The notes: generated from the sequence alone by a model not told the origin. DNA of 64,000 bases from CAVTWS01 sp963738445 (GCA_963738445.1 CAVTWS010000015.1:620001-684000); one strand, 5' to 3'; shown: positions 25,445 to 34,985, numbered from the stretch's first letter. Translations and numbers: made by a program.

Positions 25445-25461
25445 GTGACGGTAGCCGTCAC
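25445..25461 (-). promoter_or_regulatory. Hairpin at the CoA-transferase translation start
   Basis: GTGACGG and CCGTCAC form a perfect 7-bp stem with a three-base loop, three bases upstream of the ATG at 25441 and nine after the stop of the preceding gene. It would hide the ribosome-binding region or act as a weak terminator. Confidence 0.45.
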
Positions 25462-25469
25462 CCCTCGGG

Positions 25470-26564
25470 TCAAGCGATCTTGATGGCGTTGACCTGCGGA
25501 AGGTGGGCGCTGACCTCGCGCCAGGTATCGCCGGCATCGTCGCTCAGCCACACCGCGCCGGTGGTGCTGCCCATGGCCAGCCGCGTGCCGGTGGGATCGA
25601 CGGCGAGCCCGTGCCGGTACACGAGGTCGTAGGCGTGCGGTCCGGGAAGGCCCGCGGTGGACACGGACCAGGTCTTGCCACCGTCGCGGGTACGGGTGAC
25701 GGCGACCTGGCCGTCGACCGGGACGCGCGCCTGATCCGCGATGGCCGGGACGAACCATGCCGTGCCGCCGTCGACCGGAGAGGTGACGACCGGGAAGCCG
25801 AAGTTCGACACCGGTGGGTCGAGCTCGGTGAACGACCGCCCACCGTCGGACGACACGAAGACGCCGTTGTGGTGCTGGCACCAGACGATGTCCGGGTCCG
25901 ACGCGCTCTGGGACAGGCGGTGCACGTCCTGGATGACCGGATCGTGCTCCTGGCCGGGCGGCGCGTAGGCGTTGCGCAGGCCGGCCGCCGCCGACCACGA
26001 ATCGCCGCCATCGGTGGTGAGCCAGGCGCCGGCGGTCGAGATGCCGAGGAGCATGGTGTCGGGTTCGTCCGGGTGGACGCAGATCGTGTGCAGTCCGGGG
26101 AAGTCGTAGCCGCCGCCGAACCAGTGCTCGCGGCTCGGGTCATCCCACAGCGACCGGTTCAGGGCCCAGTTCTGACCGTGGTCGTCGCTGCGGAACAGGC
26201 CGCCCGGGATCGTGCCCGCCCACCACTGGCCCGGCCGATCGGCGTGACCCGGGGCGAGCTCCCACAGCAGCTCGACGTTCCACGGAACGGGCGCTCCGCT
26301 GATACCGACGAAGTCGGGGGCATCGTCGGGCTTCGGTGGGTACGCCGGCATCGGGAGCTCGGGCCAGGTGGCACCACCATCGGTCGTGCGGTGGAGCTTG
26401 GAACCGAAGTGGCCGTAGCTGATGGTGGTCATCACCGATCCGTCGCGAGGATCGGCGGCGACGTTCACCACCGGCTCGGCGGGAAAGTGCACTCCGGCGA
26501 TCTCGCCTTCGTCGGTGAGCTCGAACAGCCCCTTCTTGGTCCCTACCCAGATGGTCACGGTCAT
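25470..26564 (-). CDS. BNR/sialidase-like beta-propeller protein
   Basis: A 364-residue protein built from repeated BNR (Asp-box) blades: TTDGGATW, SDDHGQNWA, TTDGGDSWS, SSDGGRSF, TRDGGKTWS and SDDAGDTWR. It opens TIWVGTKKGLFEL, another blade start, and has no signal peptide, so it is probably cytosolic. There is no sialidase catalytic set, so it is more likely a scaffold or a metal or ligand-binding protein. It starts inside the stop codon of the beta-grasp gene upstream (ATGA), which indicates tight co-expression with a ubiquitin-like Gly-Gly protein. Confidence 0.8.
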   Translation of the reverse strand: MTVTIWVGTKKGLFELTDEGEIAGVHFPAEPVVNVAADPRDGSVMTTISYGHFGSKLHRTTDGGATWPELPMPAYPPKPDDAPDFVGISGAPVPWNVELLWELAPGHADRPGQWWAGTIPGGLFRSDDHGQNWALNRSLWDDPSREHWFGGGYDFPGLHTICVHPDEPDTMLLGISTAGAWLTTDGGDSWSAAAGLRNAYAPPGQEHDPVIQDVHRLSQSASDPDIVWCQHHNGVFVSSDGGRSFTELDPPVSNFGFPVVTSPVDGGTAWFVPAIADQARVPVDGQVAVTRTRDGGKTWSVSTAGLPGPHAYDLVYRHGLAVDPTGTRLAMGSTTGAVWLSDDAGDTWREVSAHLPQVNAIKIA

Positions 26565-26830
26565 CCTCCTGAAAGCGCTTGTAGCACGTCGATGTCGTCG
26601 GTCTCGGTGACGCGATCGGTCAAACAGATCCGGTCGGTGATCGGTTCGCCGTTGACGAACATCGCCACATGTTTGCGCGCGCCGCCCTGGTCATCCAGCA
26701 CGTAACCCCGCACCCCGGGGTGGTCGGCGAAATAGGCGGCCAACGCCTCACCGATGGTCGCACCAGGCACCGTCGCGGGCGGGCACGGTACGGCTCGGGC
26801 GAGCTGGCGGGTGAAGCGGATCAGCGGCAT
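26561..26830 (-). CDS. MoaD/ThiS-like beta-grasp protein with C-terminal Gly-Gly
   Basis: An 89-residue protein of the sulphur-carrier/ubiquitin-like fold. It reads PLIRFTRQLARAV, TIGEALAAYFADHPGVRGYVLD, HVAMFVNGEPI and ends TETDDIDVLQALSGG, with the diglycine needed for adenylation and thiocarboxylate or conjugate formation. It overlaps both neighbours: TGATG with the SnoaL-like gene before it and ATGA with the propeller gene after it. No E1-like (ThiF/MoeB), MoaE or sulphurtransferase gene is near, so its partner must be elsewhere. Confidence 0.82.
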   Translation of the reverse strand: MPLIRFTRQLARAVPCPPATVPGATIGEALAAYFADHPGVRGYVLDDQGGARKHVAMFVNGEPITDRICLTDRVTETDDIDVLQALSGG

Positions 26831-27444
26831 CAGGGCGACCTCTGCTCCCAGGCCACCAACCCCGCCTGCGATGCCTCCGCCCAGAACGCCGACCACGAGG
26901 TGAAGGCGTGGGGGAGCAGGTGCGTGGTCAGACTGTTGGTGGCGCTGTCGGAGCCAAGACCGACCGAGGGGCGATTGAGCGCATCGGTGATGTACCAGCG
27001 GTGGAACTTGCGACGCCGGAAGTACCAACGACCGTCGATGCGGACGTAGCTGTCCCAGTACTGGAGGTACCCCACCTCCCAATCGCCGCTCTGAGGCCGC
27101 TCGAGCTCATCGCGGCAGTAGACGATGCCGCGGGCGTGATCGGCATCGTCGAAATCGATGATGTGGTTGCCGACCAGGTGGATGCTGGTGTGCATCTGCG
27201 CCATCGTGGCCACGAACCACTGCCGGAGCGCATCACGGCCCCTCTCCTCACGGCCGACCCGGACCTCGGGCTCGAACAGCTCGACGAGATCGTCCATGTT
27301 CCGGGAATCCAGGTACAGGGCGTACCGCATGGGGAGCTGGCGGATCTCGGCGAGCGACTCGAGGCGGTCGAGCCGCTCCTCCGCCGAATCGGGCTGCCAG
27401 GGACCCAAACGCGATGTCGCCACACGCGGTGTCGAATCAGTCAC
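26830..27444 (-). CDS. SnoaL-like nuclear-transport-factor-2-fold protein
   Basis: A 204-residue NTF2-like protein. The helix RLDRLESLAEIRQLPMRYALYLDSR and the segment DLVELFEPEVRVG are typical of SnoaL_4 proteins (limonene-epoxide hydrolase/scytalone dehydratase relatives); HLVGNHIIDF and SYVRIDGRWYFRRRKFHRWY supply the strands. A C-terminal helix-rich tail (TSWSAFWAEASQAGL) goes beyond the fold. GTG 27444 is preferred over GTG 27453 because GGAGG is then nine bases upstream. It heads a coupled set with a beta-grasp and a propeller protein. Activity is unknown. Confidence 0.75.
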   Translation of the reverse strand: MTDSTPRVATSRLGPWQPDSAEERLDRLESLAEIRQLPMRYALYLDSRNMDDLVELFEPEVRVGREERGRDALRQWFVATMAQMHTSIHLVGNHIIDFDDADHARGIVYCRDELERPQSGDWEVGYLQYWDSYVRIDGRWYFRRRKFHRWYITDALNRPSVGLGSDSATNSLTTHLLPHAFTSWSAFWAEASQAGLVAWEQRSP

Positions 27445-27495
27445 GATCAGCACCCTCCCGTCTGGTGTTCCGGCCGATCCGGCACCGTACGAACG

Positions 27496-27522
27496 ACATT
27501 AACCGAGCCGTGCGACACCCAA
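27496..27522 (-). promoter_or_regulatory. Candidate promoter for the SnoaL-beta-grasp-propeller operon
   Basis: On the minus strand TTGGGT (27522-27517) precedes TAATGT (27501-27496) with a 15-base spacer, slightly short. GTGCGAC occurs twice (27510-27516, 27525-27531) around the -35, spaced 15 bases, a possible direct-repeat operator. Confidence 0.35.
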
Positions 27523-27574
27523 TCGTGCGACTGGGTCACGGCGGCTGAAACGGCGGTCCGACCGGCGTCTTGAG

Positions 27575-27586
27575 CAAACCGGTTTG
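27575..27586. promoter_or_regulatory. 12-bp palindrome upstream of argS
   Basis: CAAACCGGTTTG is a perfect palindrome 32 bases before the argS start and 130 before the divergent SnoaL-like gene. AT-rich palindromes are rare here, so a repressor site is plausible. Confidence 0.35.
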
Positions 27587-27618
27587 TGATCCCGGTTCGG
27601 CGGCGCCACGCTGGCCCG

Positions 27619-29223
27619 GTGATCCGCGACCAGCTCCTCGCCGCTATCCGTGCCGTGGCCACCGACCTCGGCCTCGACCCGGTCCCCGCGGAGATCGGGT
27701 TGGAGCGGCCGGCGCAGCGCGACCACGGGGACTGGTCGACCAACCTGGCCCTGGTCACGTCCAAGGCCCGGGGGGTGCCGCCGCGGCAATGGGCCGCCGA
27801 GCTCGCCGACGCGCTGACGGCGGCGCGCCTTCCCCACGTCATGGCCGTCGAGGTCGCCGGACCCGGATTCGTGAACTTCCGGTTGTCCGACTCGTGGCTC
27901 CACGATGTGGTCGGCGAGGTGGCCGAATCGACCGGGGAGGACTTCGGCCGGTCCGATGTCGGCTCCGGCACCCGGGTGATCGTCGAGTTCATCAGCGCCA
28001 ACCCGACCGGCCCGCTCCACGCCGGCCACGGCCGAGGTGCCTGTTACGGCGATGCCGTGGCCCGGCTCTTCGAACACACCGGTCACCAGGTCGAGCGCGA
28101 GTTCTACATCAACGACCGTGGCGTCCAGATGTTCACATACGCCGAGTCGCTCGCCGCCTGCCGCGACGGTCGGGCCGTGCCCGAGGGCGGCTATCAGGGC
28201 GAGTACATCCGCGACTGGGCCGCCGAGATCCCCGCCGACGCCGACCCCCTGGAGTGGGGCTACGAGCGGGCCCTGCGCGACCAGCGGGAGACCCTGGCCC
28301 GTCTCGACATCGTCTTCGACACCTGGTTCAGCGAGCGCACCATGGTCGCCGCCGGGGCCATCGAGACGACCCTCGCCGACCTCCGCGCCCGCGGCGTCGT
28401 CTACGACTCCGACGGCGCGGTCTGGCTGCGGTCGAGCGACCACGGCGACGACAAGGACCGGGTGCTGATCAAGTCCGACGGCGAGTTCACCTACCTGCTG
28501 CCCGACATCGCCTACCACCGCGACAAGTTCAGTCGAGCCGACCTCCTGCTCAACGTCTGGGGCGCCGACCACCACGGCTACGTGCCGAGGATGAAGGCGG
28601 CCATGCAGTCGCTCGGGCACGACCCGTCCCAGCTCGATGTCGCCATCACCCAGCTGGTGCGCCTCGAGCGCGATGGCGAGGAGGTGCGGCTCTCGAAACG
28701 CTCGGGCGACCTCATCACCCTCGACGAGCTCATCGACGAGATCGGCGTCGACGCCGTGCGATTCCTCTATCTCATCCAGTCGGTCGACTCCGGCCAGACC
28801 CTCGACCTGGCCGTCGCCGCCTCGCAGGCCATGGAGAACCCCGTCTTCTACGTGCAGATGGCCCACGCCCGCCTGTGCTCGATCGAACGAAAGGCGGCCG
28901 AAGCCGGTGTGCTCCGCCTGCCGGTGGCGAAGGTCGATCTCACCGTGCTCGACTCCGACAGCGAGCTCGACGTGGCTCGCGTGCTGTTCACGTTCCCCGA
29001 GATCGTCCGGGTCGCGGCCACCGACCGGGCCCCGCACCGGGTCACCGCCTGGGCTCGGGAACTGGCCGGCACGGTCCACCGCTTCTACCACGACTGCTGG
29101 GTCCTCGGTGACGGCATCTCGCCGGCCCAGACCCAGGCCCGCCTCACCCTGGTCGCCGCCGGCCGGGTCGGGTTGGCCGCCGGGCTCGGGCTGGTCGGCG
29201 TGTCCGCGCCCGAGAGCATGTAG
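27619..29223 (+). CDS. argS: Arginyl-tRNA synthetase
   Basis: A 534-residue class I synthetase that charges tRNA-Arg with arginine in the cytosol. The HIGH-type signature is in ANPTGPLHAGHGRGA, YINDRGVQM and the GEYIRDWA region are family landmarks, and LSKRSGDLITL stands in for KMSKS. The C-terminal helical anticodon-binding domain is complete, ending in AAGRVGLAAGLGLVGV. GTG 27619 begins at the usual N-terminal helix IRDQLLAAIRAV. lysA follows two bases after the stop, so both share a transcript, as in other Actinobacteria. Confidence 0.95.
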   Translation: MIRDQLLAAIRAVATDLGLDPVPAEIGLERPAQRDHGDWSTNLALVTSKARGVPPRQWAAELADALTAARLPHVMAVEVAGPGFVNFRLSDSWLHDVVGEVAESTGEDFGRSDVGSGTRVIVEFISANPTGPLHAGHGRGACYGDAVARLFEHTGHQVEREFYINDRGVQMFTYAESLAACRDGRAVPEGGYQGEYIRDWAAEIPADADPLEWGYERALRDQRETLARLDIVFDTWFSERTMVAAGAIETTLADLRARGVVYDSDGAVWLRSSDHGDDKDRVLIKSDGEFTYLLPDIAYHRDKFSRADLLLNVWGADHHGYVPRMKAAMQSLGHDPSQLDVAITQLVRLERDGEEVRLSKRSGDLITLDELIDEIGVDAVRFLYLIQSVDSGQTLDLAVAASQAMENPVFYVQMAHARLCSIERKAAEAGVLRLPVAKVDLTVLDSDSELDVARVLFTFPEIVRVAATDRAPHRVTAWARELAGTVHRFYHDCWVLGDGISPAQTQARLTLVAAGRVGLAAGLGLVGVSAPESM

Positions 29224-29225
29224 CC

Positions 29226-30497
29226 GTGTCCGGTCCCCTGCCCCGACACCTGCTGCCCGACACCGCCCGCGTCGAGCCCTCCGGACGGCTCGCCATCGGA
29301 GGGTGCGATGTGCTCGATCTGGTGGCCGAGTACGGCTCGCCCCTGTTCATCTACGACGAGGAACACCTGCGCCGGCGGGCCCGTGAAGCCGTCGACGCCT
29401 TCCCCGACGGTGCGGCCTACGCCACGAAGGCGTTCCTCTGCCGCGCCATGGCCCAACTGGTCCACGAGGAGGGCATGCACCTCGACGTGTCGACCAGCGG
29501 CGAGATGCACGTGGCGCTCGCCGCCGGGGTGCCGGCGGATCGGCTGGTGCTGCACGGCAACAACAAGTCGCTCGACGAGCTGCGCCGCGCCGTGACGGCG
29601 GGGGTGAGCCGAATCGTCGTCGACAGCTTCGACGAGCTCGACCGCCTCGATCAGCTCCACCGGGAGACCGGCCGCGTGCCCCAGGTCCTCGTCCGCATCA
29701 CGCCCGGGATCGAGGCCCACACCCACGACTACATCGCCACCGGCCGCGACGACTCGAAGTTCGGCTTCACCGTGTCGACCGGACTGGCCCAGGAGGCGGT
29801 GGAGCGGGCGCAGCGCTCGGCCTCGGTCGACATCGTCGGCGTCCACGCCCACATCGGCAGCCAGGTGTTCGTCGCCAGCTCGTTCGCCAAGGCCGTGGGC
29901 TCCCTCGCTGGCTTCGTGAACCCGCTGGGCCTCCGCGAGCTGTCGATCGGGGGTGGGCTCGGCGTCGCCTACGTGGAAGGCGAGGAGTCGATCTCGATCA
30001 GCCAATGGGCCGGCGTGGCCCACCGCGCCGCCGCGGAACACGGTGTCACCGCGCGGCTCAACGCCGAGCCCGGAAGATCCATCGTCGCCACGGCCGCCAT
30101 CACCGCCTACACCGTGGGCACGATCAAGGACCTGCCCGGGATCCGCGAGTACGTGGCCGTCGACGGCGGCATGAGCGACAACCCCCGGCCGGTCCTGTAC
30201 GGCAGCGGCTACGAGACCTTCCTGCCCCGGGCGATGGAGGCCGACCGTCCCCGCCGGATCACCCTGGTCGGCAAGCACTGTGAATCGGGCGACGTCTTGG
30301 TGCGCGACGGGTTCGTCCCCGCCGACCTGGCGGTGGGCGACATCCTCTGCACGCCCGTGACCGGCGCCTACGGCCACAGCCTGGGCAGCAACTACAACAA
30401 GGTGCTGCGTCCCGCCGTGCTCTTCGTGCGCGACGGCAACCCCCGCGTCGTCGTACGTCGCGAGACCGACGACGACCTCCTACGCCTCGACTCCTGA
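29226..30497 (+). CDS. lysA: Diaminopimelate decarboxylase
   Basis: A 423-residue PLP enzyme that makes L-lysine from meso-diaminopimelate, the last step of lysine synthesis. The PLP lysine is in AYATKAFLCRAM near residue 66; GIEAHTHDYIATGRDDSKFGF, HAHIGSQV and the glycine-rich phosphate site SIGGGLGVAY follow; CESGDVLVRDGFV carries the cysteine that completes the neighbouring active site. GTG start, two bases after argS. A hairpin after the stop separates it from the convergent secretion ATPase genes. Confidence 0.95.
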   Translation: MSGPLPRHLLPDTARVEPSGRLAIGGCDVLDLVAEYGSPLFIYDEEHLRRRAREAVDAFPDGAAYATKAFLCRAMAQLVHEEGMHLDVSTSGEMHVALAAGVPADRLVLHGNNKSLDELRRAVTAGVSRIVVDSFDELDRLDQLHRETGRVPQVLVRITPGIEAHTHDYIATGRDDSKFGFTVSTGLAQEAVERAQRSASVDIVGVHAHIGSQVFVASSFAKAVGSLAGFVNPLGLRELSIGGGLGVAYVEGEESISISQWAGVAHRAAAEHGVTARLNAEPGRSIVATAAITAYTVGTIKDLPGIREYVAVDGGMSDNPRPVLYGSGYETFLPRAMEADRPRRITLVGKHCESGDVLVRDGFVPADLAVGDILCTPVTGAYGHSLGSNYNKVLRPAVLFVRDGNPRVVVRRETDDDLLRLDS

Positions 30498-30520
30498 CCG
30501 GCATCCCCCCTCCCCTCTCC

Positions 30521-30579
30521 CGAAATTTGGCGGGAAAACCCTCGCCACCGGTGATCTGTCGCCGAATTTCGATTCGGTG
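30521..30579. terminator. Bidirectional terminator between lysA and the eccC-side genes
   Basis: CGAAATTTGGCG (30521-30532) pairs with CGCCGAATTTCG (30560-30571) with one mismatch. The second arm also forms its own hairpin, CCGAAT-TTCG-ATTCGG (30562-30577), with a stable UUCG loop extended by two more pairs. It lies between convergent genes. Confidence 0.6.
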
Positions 30580-30584
30580 GTCGA

Positions 30585-30770
30585 TCAGCTCGCGGTGAGG
30601 AGGGCGAGTCCGAGGGCGACGACGACGAGGGCGACGACCAGCAATGTGACCCAGCGGTCGCCGTCCGGGCTCGGGGGCGGGGACAGGTCCGGGCCGTCGC
30701 CGATCCAGAACTCGCCGAAGCCAGCGCCCAGTCGGGCGCCGAAGGGGTCCGGTCGGGATGGGTCGGTCAC
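30585..30770 (-). CDS. Small single-pass membrane protein coupled to eccC
   Basis: A 61-residue protein: a Pro/Gly-rich hydrophilic half (SRPDPFGARLGAGFGEFWIG) and one C-terminal membrane helix WVTLLVVALVVVALGLALL, ending TAS. Its GTG start overlaps the stop of the EccC-like gene (GTGA), so it is made together with the secretion ATPase. I know no family for it. It may anchor or stabilise the ATPase, taking the place of a larger EccB/EccE-type subunit, but that is inference. Confidence 0.6.
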   Translation of the reverse strand: MTDPSRPDPFGARLGAGFGEFWIGDGPDLSPPPSPDGDRWVTLLVVALVVVALGLALLTAS

Positions 30771-33700
30771 GAGGCACCTCCCGGCTCGTTGGCGGCGGCC
30801 AGGCTGACGGGGACCTGCGCCACCTGGATGCGTCTCGGGCTGCCGTCGGTGACCAGCCAGCCCCGACCCGGGGTGCGGGCACGTCCCCGATCCGGATCGG
30901 CGGGCAGTCGGGCGCCGAGCAGATCGCCGTCGTGGTCCTCGGGTTGGAGGAGCAGACCCAACCGGTGACGCCGCACCTCGCCCGTCCAGTGGCGCAGACC
31001 GCTGCGCACCCGATCGGGTCGGGCGGTCGCCAGCACCCGCACGTGATCGGGCCCGTGCACGAGCAGCTGCTCGATCGCTCCGTGGCGATCGTCGACCAGA
31101 TCGGCATCGTCGATCACCAGCAGACTGGGGGTCGGGCAGGCCAGCAGCTCGGCGACGAGGTCCCGCACGAGGTCCGCGTGCTGGCCATCGATCGTCCCGG
31201 GGGCGGGTGTGGCACGGAGTCGGGTGCGCCCGGAGATCGACTCGACCCGGTGGCACCCGGCGGCGTTCGACCGCTGCCCGGATGGCCGCAGCGGCAGTCG
31301 TTCGGCCGGATCGGGGCGGGCCGAGGATGAGCGCATGCTCGCCCAGCCCGAGCACCAGGTCGGCGATCGACAGATCGGTGTCATCGACGCCGACGGGCAG
31401 GTGCCAGGTGCCGTTGGCGTCGATCCGGGCGCAGCCGATGGCGCCGACCTCGATCACGGCCGGCAGGTTTCGGAGCGGCGCCGGCCCGGCGCCTTGGACA
31501 TGGGGCGCCGGCCCGACGCCTTGGACATGGGGCGCCGGCCCGGCGCCGGGCCGGACCGTACTGGGGTGCCGGTCCGGGTCGACCCACGCCACCTGCAACT
31601 CGACCGTCCCGGTCACGCTGGTCGCCCTCCCCGGCACGGGCGGCCGCGGCCGGGAAGCGGGCAGTCCCAGCGCGAGGCGATCCGCCGGGTCGGCCACGGC
31701 GAGCACGATCCGGTTCGGCGTGCCCCGCCACAGCGCGGCGGTAGTGCCGGCGACCCGATCGAGCCCGAAGGCCAGGTAGACGCCCAACCCCGCACCTTCG
31801 GCGGCCAGTCGGCGGAGCGACTCCAACCCGGCGCCGTGGCGCTCGGCGTCGAGGTCCGCGACGAACGCGTTGGCGTCGTCGACCAGGACGAGGATCGACG
31901 GGCCCGTCACCGCGTCCGTGCGTCGACGCCGGAGCTCGCGATCGACGAGGTGGAGGAGCCGTCGTCGCCGATCGTCGTCGCCCGGGCTCACGACGGCGCC
32001 GGTGTGGGGCCAGGTGTGGAGCCCGCCGAGCGAACCACGGGCACCCTCGATGGCATAGATGTGCAGCTCGTCGGGAGGCGACGTGGATGCGGCGCTCCAC
32101 GCGGCGGCCCGGAGCGTCGCGGTGACCCCCGTTCCAGTCGTTCCGACGACGGCCAGCGGACCCGTCGACGGATCCCAGGCGAGCAGCGGCTGGTCGGGGA
32201 CCGACGGCCGGTCGGCTCGCCCGATCACGAGCGGGCCGAGGAACCCGAACGGGCGGCGACGACTGGGAATCGGTGTGCCCGAGACGGTGACCGCGAGCTC
32301 GCAGGGCGGGTCATCGATCGCCTCGAGCGGGCGCGGCAACGGCGCCATCCACAGCGGTCGGGGCGCAGCTCCGGTCCAGGCGCGCTGGCAGGCGGTGACC
32401 AGCCGCTGTAGGTCGGTGGGCCGATCCGGTTCCTGGTCCGCCGCCGCCTTCTCGCCTTCGTCGGGCTCGACGCCGTCGACGTCCTCGAAGATCACGCGCA
32501 CGGCGGGCGGACCCCCGGGTGGCGTCGTGCCGGTGACGAGCGCGCTCTGGAACGTCTGCGGAGCCTCGGCGCCCCTCCGGACGATCACCCGGCCCGGCCG
32601 CCGGGCGGGCAACGCGGCGGCGTCGGGGACGTCCACCAGGTCGCGGCTGTCCGCCTCGTCGGCGGTCCGCAGGCCCAGCCGCAGGTTCACGTTGGCCCGC
32701 ACCGCCTGGCGCACCACGCCCGCCGGGCGTTGGGTGGCCAGGACGAGGTGGAGGCCGAGGCTGCGGCCCCGCTGCGCGAGGTCGACCACCGCGTCGAGGA
32801 ACGCCGGTTGTTCGGTGACGAGCGCCGCCATCTCGTCGACGACGATGACGATGCGGGGCAGGGGCTCGAAGGTGTCGGTGTCGTCACCGGCGGTGAGTCG
32901 TCGGTAGGTCGGCAGGTCGTCGGCGCCGGACGTCCGAAGGACCTGCTCCCGACGGCGGAGCTCGGCCTCGAGCGCGGCGACGACGCGGTCCGCCATGTCG
33001 GCGTCGAGATCGGTCAGCAGGCCGGCGACGTGCGGGAGGTCCCGGCAGCAGTCGAACGCGCTGCCACCCTTGTAGTCGACGAGGACGAACACGACCTCGG
33101 CCGGGTTGTGGGCGGCGGCGAGGGAGGCGACGAGCGTGCGGAGCAACTCGCTCTTGCCCGCACCCGTGGTTCCACCGATCACGGTGTGAGGTCCGTCGAC
33201 GACGAGGTCGACCTCGACCGGTCCGTGATCGTCGGCGCCGATGCGGGCGACGAGCGAGCTCGGTGGCCGGGGCTCGCCCCAGGACCCGAGCACGGCATCG
33301 ATCAACGCCTCGGCGGTCGAGGCTCGGCCGAGGTCGGACAGGAGCTCGAACAGGTGGACGCGGTCGGGCAGGCCGGAGTCCGGGGTCCGAAGATCGGGGT
33401 CGTCGAACCGGGCGAGGGCCCGCGCCGTCGCCTCGGACGTCTCCACCGAGATCCCGCTGGCGATCGAACGGTGCGCCGCCTCGTCGACGGCGTGGGCCGA
33501 CACGATCCGGAACCGCCCGTCCGGCTGCACCTCGATCACGGTGCGACACGACGAGGGCAGGTCGCCGACTCCGCGGGCGATGACGACACCGGAGACGCCA
33601 GGGAGCGCCAGGTGATCGCGGGCGGGTCGGTCACGGCCCCGGAGCAGCTCGTCTCCGTCGACGACGACGAGGTGGCGCCGGGTCGATTCGCGATCCCACC

Positions 33701-34922
33701 GCTCGAGGAGCTCGGCGCTGGCCGGGAGTCCGAGGCCGACGCCTCGGTCGGCATGAGGGAGCCACGACACCCATGACCAGTCGGGAGCCGCTGCGGCGTC
33801 CGTGCACACCGACAGGGCCAGGTCGGCGGGACCCAACAACGTGACCGCCTGCAGGACGAGGCTCCGCGCCACCGGCACCGTCCATGACCGGTCGCCGACC
33901 ACTCCGACGACGCCCGAGACGTCGACGACGATGGGGACGTCGGTGAGATGGTCGAGCGCGACGAGCAATGAGGTGGCTTCGGGCGCGGCATCCGCCCGCC
34001 ACCCGGCGTTCCACGGCGCGTCGCCGAATCCAACGACGAGCACCATCTCGTGCTCGTCCCCGCGGCGCCGCTCCCACAACCGGGAATCGACCCGAGCCGC
34101 CCAGTGCACGAGGTCGGCGACCGGCGGATGATCCCGTCGGCGGCGGGCGATCTCGGCTCGACGAGCGGCCATGGCATCGGCGTGGAACCCGACGAGCGCA
34201 GAGCGTCGCGCGCTCGATGATCGGCGACCGGCGCGGCGTCGGCTGCCTCGTTGGCCGATCTCGATGGCGATGTTGGCCACGGGTCCGAGCAGGGCGATCA
34301 CGGCCAGCCGGGGGTCGAACACCATCGCCAGCACCGCACCTGTCACCAGGGGAACGATCAGCCGGGCCGACGACGACCCGATCGAACGCGCCGGACCGCG
34401 GTCGTCGCCCGTCGGTGGGTCGGGGAGCGGCGAAACATGGTGATCGGCGCGGGGAGGTCGATGGTGAGCGATCCGCCCCCCCGGCACCCGCGCCAGGGCC
34501 GCGCGCACGGGATCGGCGACCACGGGCGGGCGATCGTGATCAGCACGAACGGCCATCGTGTCGGTCCAGCCGATCGAACCGATCGGCAAGCTCCCGGACG
34601 GCGAGTCGTGACCGTCGACCCGGCGTCGACCCGACCACGACGGCGCTGCCGGCAGCCGTCGTCCCGAATCGGCGCCGGTGAGCACGACGTAGGAGACGCC
34701 CGCCGCGAGGGCGACCCGCCGGCGGGTGCCCTGCGTCGAGATGTCGGCGCCGGCCGGGATCACGTCGTCGATCGGGGCGGTGGCGGAGGCGACCGAACCA
34801 TCGACGGCGAGTCGCCCCGGTTCGACACCGAGTGCGTCCGCCAGGTCCGCGACGGTGCTCGACCCGTGCTCCGTCGTGGCGATGGTGGCACGGCGCCCGT
34901 CGATCGTCACCGGTGTCTCCAT
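30767..34922 (-). CDS. EccC/EssC-like FtsK-SpoIIIE ATPase of a type VII secretion-like system (one frameshift)
   Basis: About 1384 residues. A beta-rich N-terminal 60 residues (DGRRATIATT...DDVIPAGADIS) resembles the forkhead or ubiquitin-like starts of EssC. Two membrane helices (ARLIVPLVTGAVLAMVF, LAVIALLGPVANIAIEIG) follow near 180-220. The first ATPase is canonical: GGTTGAGKSELLRTL near 582 and IVIVVDEMAALV. The second (VVGTTGTGVTATLRAA, near 924) and third (LGPPRSGRTTAAAA, near 1196) have lost the P-loop lysine. The frame breaks near 31230-31265; the continuing frame has SLLVIDDADLVDD and ends at 30767. ATG 34922 has AGGAGG five bases upstream. Confidence 0.85.
31477..31547. repeat. Tandem 27-bp repeat inside the EccC-like gene
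   Basis: Full copies at 31477-31503 and 31504-31530 and a partial third to 31547. Each full unit contains GGCGCC-N5-GGCGCC, changed to GACGCC in the second copy. It encodes a nine-residue GPAPHVQG-type linker between the second and third ATPase domains. Confidence 0.88.
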
Positions 34923-34957
34923 GAGGCCTCCTGTTGGGCGGTCACGACGAATAAGGG

Positions 34958-34985
34958 TTGACATCAAGACAACATGAAATAGCAT
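34958..34985 (+). promoter_or_regulatory. Consensus promoter of the WXG100 operon
   Basis: TTGACA (34958-34963), a perfect -35, is followed after 16 bases by TAGCAT (34980-34985). CATGAAA occurs twice across the -10 region (AACATGAAAT and AGCATGAAAC). The 130-base divergent gap is much richer in A/T than its surroundings and should also hold the EccC promoter. Confidence 0.6.

Noticed and set aside
30767..34922. Simple FtsK DNA translocase
   Set aside because: Three ATPase domains, two N-terminal helices and a divergent WXG100 gene fit EccC/EssC; the gamma DNA-reading domain of FtsK is absent.
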